A DNA stretch of 36,628 nucleotides from an uncultured Clostridia bacterium (GCA_947629945.1 CANRFR010000014.1:1-36628), one strand, 5' to 3'. Numbered from the stretch's first letter, positions 21,833-30,728 are shown. Notes: generated by a model from the sequence alone, not told the origin. Translations and numbers: made by a program.

Positions 21833-24175
21833 ATGAACAACAGACGTAAATTTCGCTATATCAAAATTAAAGACGATGAGCCCAAGAAAGAGACAGCCGT
21901 AAAGAAGAAACGCGGCAAAGCGAGCAAAAACATAACAAACGCGCTGACGGTGGTCGGAACGACCATATCGGCAATGCTTCTGATATTCGTGATAATGATG
22001 TGCATTGTGGCGACGGTCATCACGGTGTATATTCTCGATTTCGCGGACACGGGATACGATATCAATCTTCGCGACGCGGAAACCAAGTTCACGACCATGA
22101 TATACGGGTATAACGAAGAGGGGCAAGAGGTGGAATTAAAGCGCATAGCCTCCGAGCAAAACCGTATCTGGGTGGATTATGACAATATCTCGCCGAACCT
22201 TATACACGCGGTCATCGCAACGGAGGACAAGCGTTTCTACGAGCACCAGGGCGTGGATTGGCGCAGAACGGTGTTTTCTTTGGGCGCGGACGTTCTGAAC
22301 CTGTCAAGAGCGGGCGAGGGCGGCTCAACGATCACGCAGCAGCTTATAAAGAACCTCACGGGCGACGATGAACGCTCTTGGGAACGTAAGCTGCGTGAAA
22401 TTTTCAGAGCGCTGTCGCTCGAGAAAAAATACACAAAAACCGATATTATGGAGAGTTATCTCAATAACATAGGCTGGGGCGGTATGAACTATGGCTGCGG
22501 CGCAGCGGCGCAGTACTATTTCGGTAAGGACGCCAAAGATCTCGATATTGCCGAGTCGGCTATTCTGGCTTCAATGATAAAGAATCCTTCGGTGCGTTCG
22601 CCGTATATAGATCTGAAAAACTGCAAGGAGCGCCAAGAAGATACGCTTTACTATATGTACGAGCAAGGTTATATCAATACGGACGAGTATAACACCGCGC
22701 TTAACGAGCAAGTGAAGTTTGCGTACACGGTATACGGGAACGATTTCGGATATACCGACCCGCGTTCGCTTGAGAATAATACAAGCGACATTGAAGACGG
22801 CGAGGATGAAGAGCCGACGCGCGCTGCTTACCGCTGGAATGAATACGAGATATCACAGGATTGGTACGTTGACGCGGCGATACGTCAGGTCTACGAGGAT
22901 TACGCCGACCTTAAGGGAATTTCTTACACGTCGGCGAAAAATGAGATATCCAACGGCGGCTATAAAATATACATTAATGAGGATATGGCTCTGCAAAAGA
23001 AGCTGGAGGAAATGTACAAAGACCCGTATCTGGTGATGTACAGCTACGACCCCAACGCCGAGGACGAAAAGCTGCTTCAATCGGCGTTTGTGCTTATGGA
23101 CTACAACGGTACGATAAAAGCGGTGATAGGCGGACTGGGCGACAAGCCCGGTGACAACTGCTGGAACAGAGCGACTATGTCGGTACGTGCGCCGGGTTCT
23201 ACAATGAAGCCGATATCGGCGTATTCGATGGGTATTCAGAACAATCTTATCACATACTCTACAATGATACCCGACAAGGGCGTTTACCTTGACGGTTCAA
23301 ATGAAGAATGGCCTCTCGACTTTGAAAAGTATAACACGGGTACGCTTATGCCCGCGTGGAGCGCGGTCAGCAAGTCAACGAACACCATCGCAGTGCGAGT
23401 GGCAAGACTTGTTACTTTGCCCGTGCTTTACAGTCAGCTTGAAAATGCTTTGGAGATAACCACGCTCGTTCCCGAAAAGGATGAGCAGCTCTCGCCGATA
23501 CCGCTCGGCGCACTGACGGACGGAATTAAGCTGTATCAGCTTGCCGGCGCTTATCAGATGTTCGGCAACGGCGGCATATTCTACCCGCCCAAAATGTACA
23601 GCAAGGTGATAGACGGCAGAAATAACGTGGTGCTCGAGCAGGATTTCTATGGCAGTCAGGCTATAGACTCCGACGCGGCTTGGGTAACCAACAGAATGCT
23701 CCGTACGGTGGTTTCCGTGCCCAATGGTTCGGGTCGCTACGCCGACCTCGGCAACGTTGAGGTAATAGGAAAAACGGGTACCTCAAACGACGGCAAAAAC
23801 CTGTTGTTCGTAGGACTTACTCCGAACTACATCGGCGCTGTTTGGATGGGCGTTGACGACGGTACGGAAATTGACGTTGCAAATGCAAATCACAAGTACG
23901 CCGCCGAGATATGGCACGATATTATGGAAGACATTGAAGACCTTTCGACCGTTCAAAATTTTGCCGGCGACTCTACCGTTCAGGAACTGCGCTACTGTAC
24001 CGAAACGGGTCTGCTTGCTTCCGATAAGTGCGAGAACACCAATATCGGTTACTACAGACCGAGTAATATCCCTCCGTACTGCTCCGGCGACCACGAAGCG
24101 GAAGTCCAGAAGATTTGGGACGAATGGAACGCCATAGACGCTAACGACGGAGTAAAGCCCACTGAGGAAGAATAA
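21833..24175 (+). CDS. class A penicillin-binding protein (transglycosylase/transpeptidase)
   Basis: A 780-residue bifunctional peptidoglycan synthase. It has a basic cytoplasmic N-terminus (to about 35) and one membrane segment, about 42-71. The GT51 glycosyltransferase domain shows EDKRFYEHQGVDW (catalytic Glu131), GGSTITQQL, and LSLEKKYTKTDIMESYLN. The transpeptidase domain shows APGSTMKP with nucleophile Ser456 and Lys459, SKSTN (SxN) and KTGTS. It is anchored outside the membrane and polymerises and crosslinks lipid II. An acidic linker (about 313-325, DIEDGEDEEPT) joins the domains. The ATG is preceded by AAAGGGG. ftsY follows after 30 bases, so the two may be cotranscribed. Confidence 0.95.
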   Translation: MNNRRKFRYIKIKDDEPKKETAVKKKRGKASKNITNALTVVGTTISAMLLIFVIMMCIVATVITVYILDFADTGYDINLRDAETKFTTMIYGYNEEGQEVELKRIASEQNRIWVDYDNISPNLIHAVIATEDKRFYEHQGVDWRRTVFSLGADVLNLSRAGEGGSTITQQLIKNLTGDDERSWERKLREIFRALSLEKKYTKTDIMESYLNNIGWGGMNYGCGAAAQYYFGKDAKDLDIAESAILASMIKNPSVRSPYIDLKNCKERQEDTLYYMYEQGYINTDEYNTALNEQVKFAYTVYGNDFGYTDPRSLENNTSDIEDGEDEEPTRAAYRWNEYEISQDWYVDAAIRQVYEDYADLKGISYTSAKNEISNGGYKIYINEDMALQKKLEEMYKDPYLVMYSYDPNAEDEKLLQSAFVLMDYNGTIKAVIGGLGDKPGDNCWNRATMSVRAPGSTMKPISAYSMGIQNNLITYSTMIPDKGVYLDGSNEEWPLDFEKYNTGTLMPAWSAVSKSTNTIAVRVARLVTLPVLYSQLENALEITTLVPEKDEQLSPIPLGALTDGIKLYQLAGAYQMFGNGGIFYPPKMYSKVIDGRNNVVLEQDFYGSQAIDSDAAWVTNRMLRTVVSVPNGSGRYADLGNVEVIGKTGTSNDGKNLLFVGLTPNYIGAVWMGVDDGTEIDVANANHKYAAEIWHDIMEDIEDLSTVQNFAGDSTVQELRYCTETGLLASDKCENTNIGYYRPSNIPPYCSGDHEAEVQKIWDEWNAIDANDGVKPTEEE

Positions 24176-24205
24176 GAAAAGAGCGAGGAAGCAAGAACAC
24201 GATAT

Positions 24206-25333
24206 ATGGGAATATTTGACAAATTCAAAAGAAAAAAGGCGGAAGAAAGCTCGAAAGAAGAAATAAACGAGAAATTTTCCGAGAACGCGGCTCAAACGGC
24301 TGAAGCGCCGTCGGACGAGGAGAAGCGACCGTCTTTGCTGGAGCGGCTGGGCAGCGCGCAACCTATCTTCACCGACCACGAAAGCGATATACAATTCCAA
24401 GAGGAATATGAGGCGGAGCTTAAAGAACAGAGCTTTTATAAGCTGAAAGAGGGACTGCGGAAAACCAAAGACGGGTTTATGTCCAAGGTGGAGCAGGTGC
24501 TGAATTCGTTTACTAAAATAGACGAGGACTTTTTCGACGAGCTTGAGGAAACGCTGATATTATCGGATATCGGCGCGGAGACCTCTGCGGATATCTGCGA
24601 TAAACTTCGCGCGGAGGTTAAGAAAACGGGTACGACCGAGCCTGCCGAGGTCAAGCAAATGCTGAAAAATATTATTTCGGAAATGCTTTCGGGTGATAAC
24701 TCGCTGAAGCTCGACACAAAGCCGTCCGTGATAATGGTTATCGGCGTGAACGGCGCGGGAAAGACCACGACCATAGGCAAGATGGCGGCAAATTTCAAGG
24801 CGGGGGGAAAGAAAGTTATCGTGGCGGCGGCGGATACGTTCCGTGCGGCAGCTATCGACCAGCTCAACGTTTGGACTGACAGAGCGGGTGTCGAAATAGT
24901 AAAGCACAGCGAGGGCAGCGACCCGGCGGCGGTCATTTTTGACGCGATCTCGGCGGCGAAAGCCCGCGGCGCGGATATCGTTCTGTGCGATACGGCGGGG
25001 CGGCTTCATAACAAGAAGAACTTGATGGAAGAGCTTAAAAAGATAGCGCGTGTGATTTCGCGCGAGCTTCCCGAGGCTAGCGTAGAGACGCTTCTTGTCC
25101 TTGACGCGACCACGGGTCAGAACGCCGTAAGTCAGGCGCAGCTTTTCAGCGAGACCGCCGACATCACGGGTATAGTCCTCACAAAGCTTGACGGCACCGC
25201 AAAGGGCGGTATCATTATCCCCATTAAGAACGAACTGGGCTTGTCCGTAAAACTTGTGGGCGTTGGAGAAAAAATCGACGACTTACAGCCGTTTGTTCCC
25301 GAGGATTATGTGAACGCACTGTTTGACGATTGA
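24206..25333 (+). CDS. ftsY: signal recognition particle receptor FtsY
   Basis: A 375-residue SRP receptor GTPase that docks SRP-ribosome complexes at the membrane. The N-terminal 80 residues are charged and variable (short A domain, [19 protein letters not shown]). The N domain begins near residue 70 ([15 protein letters not shown]). The G domain shows [15 protein letters not shown] (P-loop), [30 protein letters not shown], and [10 protein letters not shown]. Length and motifs are complete. The ribosome site is modest (GAGGAAG, rather far). A terminator at 25340 ends the transcript. Confidence 0.97.
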   Translation: MGIFDKFKRKKAEESSKEEINEKFSENAAQTAEAPSDEEKRPSLLERLGSAQPIFTDHESDIQFQEEYEAELKEQSFYKLKEGLRKTKDGFMSKVEQVLNSFTKIDEDFFDELEETLILSDIGAETSADICDKLRAEVKKTGTTEPAEVKQMLKNIISEMLSGDNSLKLDTKPSVIMVIGVNGAGKTTTIGKMAANFKAGGKKVIVAAADTFRAAAIDQLNVWTDRAGVEIVKHSEGSDPAAVIFDAISAAKARGADIVLCDTAGRLHNKKNLMEELKKIARVISRELPEASVETLLVLDATTGQNAVSQAQLFSETADITGIVLTKLDGTAKGGIIIPIKNELGLSVKLVGVGEKIDDLQPFVPEDYVNALFDD

Positions 25334-25339
25334 CTTTTT

Positions 25340-25375
25340 GGAGAGAAGGTGCACAGCCTCTCTCCTTTATCTTTT
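25340..25375 (+). terminator. terminator after ftsY
   Basis: GGAGAGA (25340-25346) pairs with TCTCTCC (25359-25365), followed by TTTATCTTTT, 6 bases after the ftsY stop. Confidence 0.8.
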
Positions 25376-25421
25376 CCCGACGGTGCTTCGGAAGATACTA
25401 AACAGGCTCTAACAAAAGCCC

Positions 25422-25450
25422 TTGACTTTACGAAGTGTTTGTGGTATAAT
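25422..25450 (+). promoter_or_regulatory. promoter of the rdgB-yhbY-nadD cluster
   Basis: TTGACT (25422-25427) and TATAAT (25445-25450) are 17 bases apart. Two more TATAAT hexamers (25482 and 25524) lack good -35 partners. The leader to the rdgB ATG is about 120 bases. Confidence 0.7.
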
Positions 25451-25579
25451 AAAGAAAACGTTGGAAACGTACAGCGAAAACGTTATAATTTCAACGAACA
25501 TAACATTGGTACTGAAAAAATGGTATAATGATTGTTAGGACAATATTCAATTTCATTTTTCAAAGAATGGGAGATAAAG

Positions 25580-26230
25580 ATGGAACATCAACAAGAAAAA
25601 ACCCCCGTCCGAAAACGGCAGCAGGGTGTCGCAAAACACACGCGTTTGATTATAGCGTCGAACAACGCGGGCAAAATAAAGGAGTTTAAAGAACTGCTAA
25701 GTCCATACGGGTATGAGGCAGTGTCGATGAGAGAAGCGGGTTTCGACGAGGAAATAGCAGAGGACGGCGAAACGTTTGAGGAAAACGCTCATATCAAGGC
25801 GCGGGCAGTGTTTGAGGCGACGGGCGAACCCGTTATCGCCGACGACAGCGGCTTGGAGATAGATTTTCTGGACGGTGCTCCGGGCGTGTATTCCGCAAGG
25901 TACGCCGGCGAGGGCGCTACCGATAAGGACAGGTGCGATAAGGTTTTGAGAGAAATGCACGGCGTCGAGCGCGAACTTCGCGACGCCAGATTTGTGTGCG
26001 TTATTTATTTTATCCGCGCCGAGGACGCGGAATATTCGGTTCGCGGCGAACTAAAGGGATACATAGGCGATAAGCCGCAAGGCAAAAACGGTTTCGGCTA
26101 CGATCCCATTTTTATGGTAAGCGACAACGAAAGTATGGCAGACCTTTCCGATAAGGAGAAGAATAAGGTCTCGCACCGTGCCGCCGCGTTCCGCAAGCTT
26201 GCCGAGATTTTGGAGACGATCGGCGGTTGA
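25580..26230 (+). CDS. rdgB: RdgB/HAM1 non-canonical purine NTP pyrophosphatase
   Basis: A 216-residue house-cleaning enzyme hydrolysing ITP, dITP and XTP to monophosphates. The family signature begins at LIIASNNAGKIKEFKELL and continues through EDGETFEENAHIKA, IADDSGLEIDFLDGAPGVYSARYAG and GKNGFGYDPIF, ending near KNKVSHRAAAF. The ATG at 25580 is chosen because GGGAGAT lies 4 bases upstream. This leaves about 20 extra basic residues before the usual N-terminus, a short tail of unknown use. It heads a run of RNA- and NAD-related housekeeping genes. Confidence 0.95.
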   Translation: MEHQQEKTPVRKRQQGVAKHTRLIIASNNAGKIKEFKELLSPYGYEAVSMREAGFDEEIAEDGETFEENAHIKARAVFEATGEPVIADDSGLEIDFLDGAPGVYSARYAGEGATDKDRCDKVLREMHGVERELRDARFVCVIYFIRAEDAEYSVRGELKGYIGDKPQGKNGFGYDPIFMVSDNESMADLSDKEKNKVSHRAAAFRKLAEILETIGG

Positions 26231-26275
26231 CGGCACTTATTTTCAAAAGAAAACCGTTTAAAATAAGAGGTATAT

Positions 26276-26737
26276 ATGACGAGTAAAGAAAGGGCAGGTT
26301 TGCGCTCTAAAGCGCAAAGTCTCGATACGATATTCTTTGTGGGAAAGTCGGGGCTGACGGACGAAATAGTAAAACAGCTCGATAACGCGATAAACGCTCG
26401 AGAGCTGATAAAGGTGGGGGTTCAGGAGAACTGCGAACTCTCCGCCCGAGAAGCCGCCGACTTGATAGCGCCTCGGCTTCGCGTGGACGTTGTGGCGGTT
26501 ATCGGACGGAAGTTCGTGCTTTGGAGAAAATCCGAGAAGCCTAAAGCCGTATCCAAAAAACAAGAGATCAAGCCGCTTTATAAAGTAAAAGCCGGAGCGA
26601 GAGTAGGTGCGAAAGTACGGAATGACAGCCGAAGCGGCAGCCGGAGCGATAGCCTGAACTTCAGCAAGGGCGGCACTACGGGCAATTCGCGTGGAAAAAC
26701 CATACGCAATATAAGAAAGGGAACAAAGAAAAGCTGA
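26276..26737 (+). CDS. yhbY: YhbY-type (CRM domain) RNA-binding protein
   Basis: A 153-residue protein. Residues 1-95 or so form a CRM domain (KERAGLRSKAQSL; VGKSGLTDEIVKQLDNAINARELIKVGV; VVAVIGRKFVLWR), known in YhbY/YqeI to bind pre-50S ribosomal particles. The last 55 residues are a basic, Ser/Gly-rich low-complexity tail (SRSGSRSDS near 125), longer than the usual YhbY of about 97 residues. The tail is probably disordered and RNA-binding (inference). AAGAGG precedes the ATG. It lies just before nadD, as in Bacillus (yqeI-nadD). Confidence 0.92.
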   Translation: MTSKERAGLRSKAQSLDTIFFVGKSGLTDEIVKQLDNAINARELIKVGVQENCELSAREAADLIAPRLRVDVVAVIGRKFVLWRKSEKPKAVSKKQEIKPLYKVKAGARVGAKVRNDSRSGSRSDSLNFSKGGTTGNSRGKTIRNIRKGTKKS

Positions 26738-26788
26738 CTTGCCGAAGCAAAATATCGGCGGGCGGCTTCGAGCGTTTAAATAAAAAAT

Positions 26789-27427
26789 ATGGCAGATAAT
26801 GAGATAAAAACGGGAGTGTTCGGCGGAGCGTTCAATCCGCCGCATAACGGACACGTAAACTTGGCGCGTGAAGCGATAGAACAGTTAAATCTGCGAAAGC
26901 TGCTGATAATTCCGACGTTGGAAAGTCCGCATAAGGAGACGAAATCGGCGCCGTTTGAACAGCGGTTGGAGATGTGCGAACGGGCGTTTACGCCGCTTTC
27001 GGGTTCGGGACGGTGCGGCTGTCGGATAGAGATATCCGATATCGAGCGCGAACTCGGAGGAATAAGCTACACGATAAACACGATAAGGGAACTGAAAAAG
27101 CGCCGTCCCGGAGAGCGGCTTTATTTGCTGATCGGCGGCGATATGCTGTATTATTTTCCGAAGTGGTACAAGTATGAAAGCTTGCTTAAAGAGAGTACCG
27201 TGTGCGCCGTTTCCCGCGAGGGCGACGGGTTTGCGGATATGGTGGAGTTCGCTCGGGAGCTGGGGCGCGTTAAGGTTCTGCCGTCAAATGTTGTGGAGGT
27301 CTCTTCCACCGACGTTCGCCGAAAGGCGGCGGCAGGGGAGGATATCTCGCAATCGGTTCCGCAGAGCGTTGCGGAATTTATCGCGGCAAATAAGATATAC
27401 AGCGCCGTGCGCTCGGACAAACAGTAA
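26789..27427 (+). CDS. nadD: nicotinate-nucleotide adenylyltransferase
   Basis: A 212-residue enzyme of NAD synthesis, joining nicotinate mononucleotide to AMP. GVFGGAFNPPHNGHVNLA contains the nucleotidyltransferase HxGH-type motif (HNGH, 19-22). IPTLESPHKE and the C-terminal SSTDVRRK (the ISSTxxR motif) complete the fold. The ribosome binding site before the ATG at 26789 is poor, suggesting coupling or weak initiation. It belongs to the conserved yhbY-nadD-yqeK-rsfS order. Confidence 0.95.
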   Translation: MADNEIKTGVFGGAFNPPHNGHVNLAREAIEQLNLRKLLIIPTLESPHKETKSAPFEQRLEMCERAFTPLSGSGRCGCRIEISDIERELGGISYTINTIRELKKRRPGERLYLLIGGDMLYYFPKWYKYESLLKESTVCAVSREGDGFADMVEFARELGRVKVLPSNVVEVSSTDVRRKAAAGEDISQSVPQSVAEFIAANKIYSAVRSDKQ

Positions 27428-27517
27428 AGCGGTTGGAGGAGTTACCTTTCAACGGCGGTTTAACGGAGGTGTTAAAGGGTCTGCGAAAATCGAAAGTTCG
27501 CCGACCCGGTTTGAAAT

Positions 27518-28111
27518 ATGAGCAGATACGCGGATTACGACGAGTATGAGGAGCTGCTGAAAAAGCGGCTGTCAAAGAAAAGATTTACGCATAGTATGAA
27601 CGTTGCGGAAGAATGCTTTAAATTGGCGGAGAGGTACGGAGCGGATAAACGGCGCTGTTACTTAGCGGGAATGCTGCACGATATAATGAAAGAGGATCTG
27701 CCCGAGCGGCAAAGACAGTTCACGGTGGAGAGCGGATTGTCGCCCGACCCCGTGGAAATAGCGACAAAAAGCCTGTGGCACGGTGTTGCGGGGGCGTATT
27801 ACGTGCGCGAGATCTTGAAGATAGAGGACAAAGAGATCATAAACGCGATAAGGTATCATACGATAGGCTGCGCGAGAATGACGCTTATGGAGAAAATAGT
27901 CTATCTGGGAGATATGATAAGCGACGAACGGGAATACAAGGGCGTGGATAAAATGCGCGATTATTGCTATAAGGACGTTGATTTGGCAATGAGCGTAGCG
28001 CTTATTTATCAAATAGGGTGCGTGTGCTCAAAGTGCGGAGGACTTCCGCTCACTACGGTTGAAGCGTATAATTATTACTTGAAATTCAATAAAAACAAGG
28101 AGAAGTTATGA
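27518..28111 (+). CDS. yqeK: HD-domain nucleotide hydrolase YqeK
   Basis: A 197-residue HD-superfamily metal-dependent phosphohydrolase. Members of YqeK hydrolyse diadenosine tetraphosphate symmetrically to ADP. Visible metal-site motifs are RFTHSMNVAE (first His), AGMLHDIMKE (HD pair), SLWHGVAGAYY, and IRYHTIGCARMTLMEKIVYLGDMISDERE (last Asp). No clear Shine-Dalgarno sequence precedes the ATG, and 90 non-coding bases separate it from nadD. The stop overlaps the rsfS start (ATGA). Confidence 0.94.
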   Translation: MSRYADYDEYEELLKKRLSKKRFTHSMNVAEECFKLAERYGADKRRCYLAGMLHDIMKEDLPERQRQFTVESGLSPDPVEIATKSLWHGVAGAYYVREILKIEDKEIINAIRYHTIGCARMTLMEKIVYLGDMISDEREYKGVDKMRDYCYKDVDLAMSVALIYQIGCVCSKCGGLPLTTVEAYNYYLKFNKNKEKL

Positions 28112-28461
28112 CGGATAAAGAAGAACTTGAAATAGCGGTAAAAGCCTTGGACAGCAAAAAAGCCGAGAAGATAACGGCGCTGAAAGTCAAAGATTTGACG
28201 ATACTCGCGAATTATTTCGTGATAGCTTCGGCAACGTCGACAACACAGGTCAAGGCTCTTGCCGACGCGGTGGAATATCATTTGGAGCAGGCAGGGGTTA
28301 GTCCGAAAAGCGTGGAGGGCGTTCAAAGCCGCAATTGGATAGTACTGGATTATGTTGATGTGATTGTACACGTTTTCACCGAGGAAGCGCGGGAGTTCTA
28401 TCAGCTTGAGCACCTATGGGCGGACGGCGAGAAAGTGGACGTTTCCGAAATGCTTAAGTGA
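28108..28461 (+). CDS. rsfS: ribosomal silencing factor RsfS
   Basis: A 117-residue protein of the RsfS/Iojap family that binds ribosomal protein L14 and blocks subunit joining in starvation. Family features are VKDLTILANYFVIASATSTTQVKALADAVEYHL and the closing WIVLDYVDVIVHVFTEEAREFYQLEHLWADG. AAGGAGAAG precedes the ATG, which overlaps the yqeK stop. It ends the yhbY-rsfS cluster. Confidence 0.96.
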   Translation: MTDKEELEIAVKALDSKKAEKITALKVKDLTILANYFVIASATSTTQVKALADAVEYHLEQAGVSPKSVEGVQSRNWIVLDYVDVIVHVFTEEAREFYQLEHLWADGEKVDVSEMLK

Positions 28462-28516
28462 GCGTGTGTTTTTCTTTTTACGGTTTTGATGTGCGACATA
28501 ATATCGAGAGAAAAAG

Positions 28517-28546
28517 TTGACAATTTTTGGATAATTTCACTAAAAT
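28517..28546 (+). promoter_or_regulatory. upstream promoter candidate for rpsU
   Basis: TTGACA (28517-28522) and TAAAAT (28541-28546) are 18 bases apart, ahead of a stronger promoter at 28579. Confidence 0.5.
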
Positions 28547-28578
28547 CGTAAAAACGGACGTTTTTTTGTAATAAGTAC

Positions 28579-28607
28579 TTGACAAAACACAAAAGTTGAT
28601 GTATAAT
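28579..28607 (+). promoter_or_regulatory. main promoter of rpsU
   Basis: TTGACA (28579-28584) and TATAAT (28602-28607) at a 17-base spacing are a perfect consensus match, fitting a highly expressed ribosomal gene. Confidence 0.85.
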
Positions 28608-28680
28608 AATTCATATACTGTATGTATATAGTTACAAAAAGTAAAAACCTGTGCTGTTAGGCAAAGGGAGGGAAATATAG

Positions 28681-28854
28681 ATGGCGGAAATTCGTCTTGG
28701 AAAAAACGAATCTCTTGAAACCGCGCTCAAGCGTTTCAAGCGTTCGTGCGCAAGGGACGGCGTTCTTGCTGAGGTTCGTAAAAGAGAGCATTACGAAAAG
28801 CCTTCGGTAAAACGTAAAAAGAAGTCCGAAGCTGCTCGCAAACGCAAGTATTGA
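28681..28854 (+). CDS. rpsU: 30S ribosomal protein S21
   Basis: A 57-residue basic protein of the small ribosomal subunit. It starts [21 protein letters not shown], continues through [20 protein letters not shown] and ends in the Lys/Arg-rich [15 protein letters not shown], all typical of bS21 in Firmicutes. GGGAGGG lies 8 bases before the ATG, and a perfect consensus promoter drives it. It is monocistronic, with structured sequence after the stop. Confidence 0.97.
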   Translation: MAEIRLGKNESLETALKRFKRSCARDGVLAEVRKREHYEKPSVKRKKKSEAARKRKY

Positions 28855-28864
28855 TTTGCATTTT

Positions 28865-28925
28865 GTAGACAGTGCAAATTAAGGCGGCGCGGCTGTGTTG
28901 TTCACGGCGAAGCGCGGCGCTGTCT
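28865..28925 (+). repeat. inverted-repeat structure after rpsU
   Basis: AGACAGTGC near 28870 pairs with GCGCTGTCT near 28925 (one G-T), with GCTGTG/CACGGC nested inside. An overlapping ATTTGCA/TGCAAAT hairpin lies at its left side. No T-run follows directly. Its role may be 3'-end protection or it may be a degenerate repeat. Confidence 0.45.
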
Positions 28926-28942
28926 AAAAAGAAAAACGGTTG

Positions 28943-28970
28943 AAGCGGGCAAGGTTTGTCCGCTTTAATT
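28943..28970 (+). terminator. probable terminator of rpsU
   Basis: AAGCGG (28943-28948) pairs with CCGCTT (28960-28965), followed by TAATTGT. The T-run is weak. The remaining gap to 29139 shows no clear gene or promoter. Confidence 0.55.
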
Positions 28971-29139
28971 GTACCTTGCAAGCGAGCATTTAGCGGCTAT
29001 TAGAATAAGTTCAATAGCTGTCCGCGAAAAGTTTGCACAATATTAAATTTACCCAAGATTATGTCGCATTTTAGGGGAGTAACGATAAAATCCGGTGCGT
29101 GAATCCGATTTAATCAGGGCTTCAAAAGTAGGAGGAATC

Positions 29140-29322
29140 ATGGAATTTAAGGGATATAAACCGGATCTCGGGCGGAAAATATCGGCGCCGCAGAATTGGC
29201 TGATGGAGCGAAATGATCGGGGCAGTCTGCTTTCGATAAACGTGTACGCGGAAAAGGCTCGCGGGGTTTCGGCGGGATTGTCAAAGGCGGCGTTTTCGCG
29301 CGGTGAAAACAATGATTTTTAA
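29140..29322 (+). CDS. small hypothetical protein, 60 residues
   Basis: Not recognised. The ATG at 29140 has an excellent GGAGG 4 bases upstream. The protein is polar and slightly basic (MEFKGYKPDLGRKISAPQNW at the start), with no membrane segment. Its 3' end overlaps the start of yqeG by 11 bases in another frame, which suggests translational coupling. It could be a genuine small protein or a translated leader for yqeG. Confidence 0.6.
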   Translation: MEFKGYKPDLGRKISAPQNWLMERNDRGSLLSINVYAEKARGVSAGLSKAAFSRGENNDF

Positions 29323-29806
29323 ACCTACGTACTGGCTGAAAAGTGTGTTGGCTATCGATGAAGAGTTTCTGAAAATGAATAGGGTGCGTGCGTTGGTGCT
29401 GGATATGGACAACACGCTGTCAATGCACGGCGACCCCGCCGCCGAGGACGGAGTTGCGGAGTGGCTGGATAAAATGCGTTCGCTGGGAATAAATATGCGG
29501 GTGGTGTCGAATAACACGAAAAAGCGCGTCGCTCCGTTGGCGGCGAAGCTCGGACTGCCGTTCACCGCGAACGGAGCTAAACCGCTGACATTCGGCGTGA
29601 ACCGCGCCGTTCGGGAAATGGGCGTGCCAAAGTCCGAAACGCTTGTTGTGGGCGACCAGATCTTCACCGACGTTATGGCGGGAAATCTGGCGGGAATAAG
29701 AACGGTGCTTGTGGAGCCGTTTCGACTGGAAAAAACTTGGACGTTCAGGCTCAAACGCAAGGTTGAGAGCCTTGTGTTCCACAGAAATTACGATGATTTG
29801 TTATGA
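29312..29806 (+). CDS. yqeG: YqeG family HAD IIIA-type phosphatase
   Basis: A 164-residue protein of the YqeG family. The N-terminus FKPTYWLKSVLAIDEEFLKMN is followed by the nucleophile motif LVLDMDNTLS, a VVSNNTKKRV segment and the motif VVGDQIFTDVMAGNLAGI. Relatives include phosphatidylglycerophosphate phosphatases; the bacterial YqeG substrate is not settled. The ATG at 29312 is preferred to a GTG 9 bases upstream because it matches the family N-terminus. In Bacillus yqeG lies near nadD; here it is about 2 kb downstream of that cluster. Confidence 0.92.
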   Translation: MIFKPTYWLKSVLAIDEEFLKMNRVRALVLDMDNTLSMHGDPAAEDGVAEWLDKMRSLGINMRVVSNNTKKRVAPLAAKLGLPFTANGAKPLTFGVNRAVREMGVPKSETLVVGDQIFTDVMAGNLAGIRTVLVEPFRLEKTWTFRLKRKVESLVFHRNYDDLL

Positions 29807-29821
29807 TGGGAAGGTGAAGTG

Positions 29822-30658
29822 ATGATAACGTTTGGACCCGGCGGCAATTCGATAAGCTGGGGAAAACTGAAATTTCCGCAGGATTTGCCGGAGTATTTGA
29901 AAAAGCTCGGGCTTAACGGATATGAGGTGGAGTGCGGGCGCGGAGTGCGTATTTCCGAGGCGGCAAAGGCTCTGCCGAAGATAGCAAAGGAGCACGGGAT
30001 ATACATTTCGCTTCACGCGCCGTATTTCATTTCGCTTTCCTCTGTTGAAGAGGAAAAGCGGCAAAACAGCGTCGGATATATTCTCGAGAGCGCGAGAGCG
30101 GCGAAGCTTGTCGGCGCGGAGAAGATAGTGGTGCACAGCGGCTCTTGCTCTAAAATGAGCCGAGCCGAGGCTTGCTTTTTGGCAAAGCAAACCTTGCTGA
30201 ACGCGCAGAAAGCTCTCGACGGCGAGGGGCTTTCGGATATTATTATATGTCCCGAGACTATGGGAAAGATAAACCAACTCGGCACGCTTGAAGAGGTCGT
30301 GGAGCTTTGCGGCGCAGACGAGCGTTTCTTACCGACGGTGGATTTCGGACACCTGAACGCGCGCACGCTCGGCGGTATCAAGAGCCGCGGCGACTATGCA
30401 AAAATGCTCGATTTTATAGAGAACGAGCTGGGTCACGAGCGGTTGTCCAAAATGCATATCCACTTTAGTAAGATAGAGTATACCAAGGGCGGCGAGAAGA
30501 AGCACTTGACGTTCGAGGACGAGGTTTACGGTCCCGATTTTGAGCCGCTGCTCGAGGAAATTCACAGCCGAGGACTTCAGCCTTCAATAATTTGCGAGAG
30601 CGATGGCACTCAAGCGGAGGACGCCGCCGCTATGAAAAAGTTTTTTGACAGCTTATGA
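29822..30658 (+). CDS. TIM-barrel protein, endonuclease IV / xylose-isomerase-like
   Basis: A 278-residue AP-endonuclease-2-fold protein. The metal-site pattern of endonuclease IV is recognisable: ISLHAPY, VVHSGSC, CPETMGK, VDFGHLNA, MHIHFSK, KKHLTFED and ICESDGTQ supply His/Glu/Asp at the expected strand ends. It is therefore probably an active metal enzyme, either a deoxyribonuclease IV-like DNA repair protein or a sugar-phosphate isomerase relative. Overall sequence is divergent from classical Nfo. The ATG at 29822 follows AAGGTGA; a GTG 3 bases earlier is also possible. It is 15 bases after yqeG, so the two are probably cotranscribed. Confidence 0.85.
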   Translation: MITFGPGGNSISWGKLKFPQDLPEYLKKLGLNGYEVECGRGVRISEAAKALPKIAKEHGIYISLHAPYFISLSSVEEEKRQNSVGYILESARAAKLVGAEKIVVHSGSCSKMSRAEACFLAKQTLLNAQKALDGEGLSDIIICPETMGKINQLGTLEEVVELCGADERFLPTVDFGHLNARTLGGIKSRGDYAKMLDFIENELGHERLSKMHIHFSKIEYTKGGEKKHLTFEDEVYGPDFEPLLEEIHSRGLQPSIICESDGTQAEDAAAMKKFFDSL

Positions 30659-30728
30659 AGCATCGCTCTTCGCGGACGAATTTGGCGTTAAAGCGAGTGC
30701 CGACGGCATTTGTCAAGCGCATATCAAG

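Noticed and set aside
28865-28925. Classical rho-independent terminator directly after rpsU
   Set aside because: The structure is large and branched and has A-rich rather than T-rich sequence after it; the hairpin at 28943 is a better, though weak, candidate.
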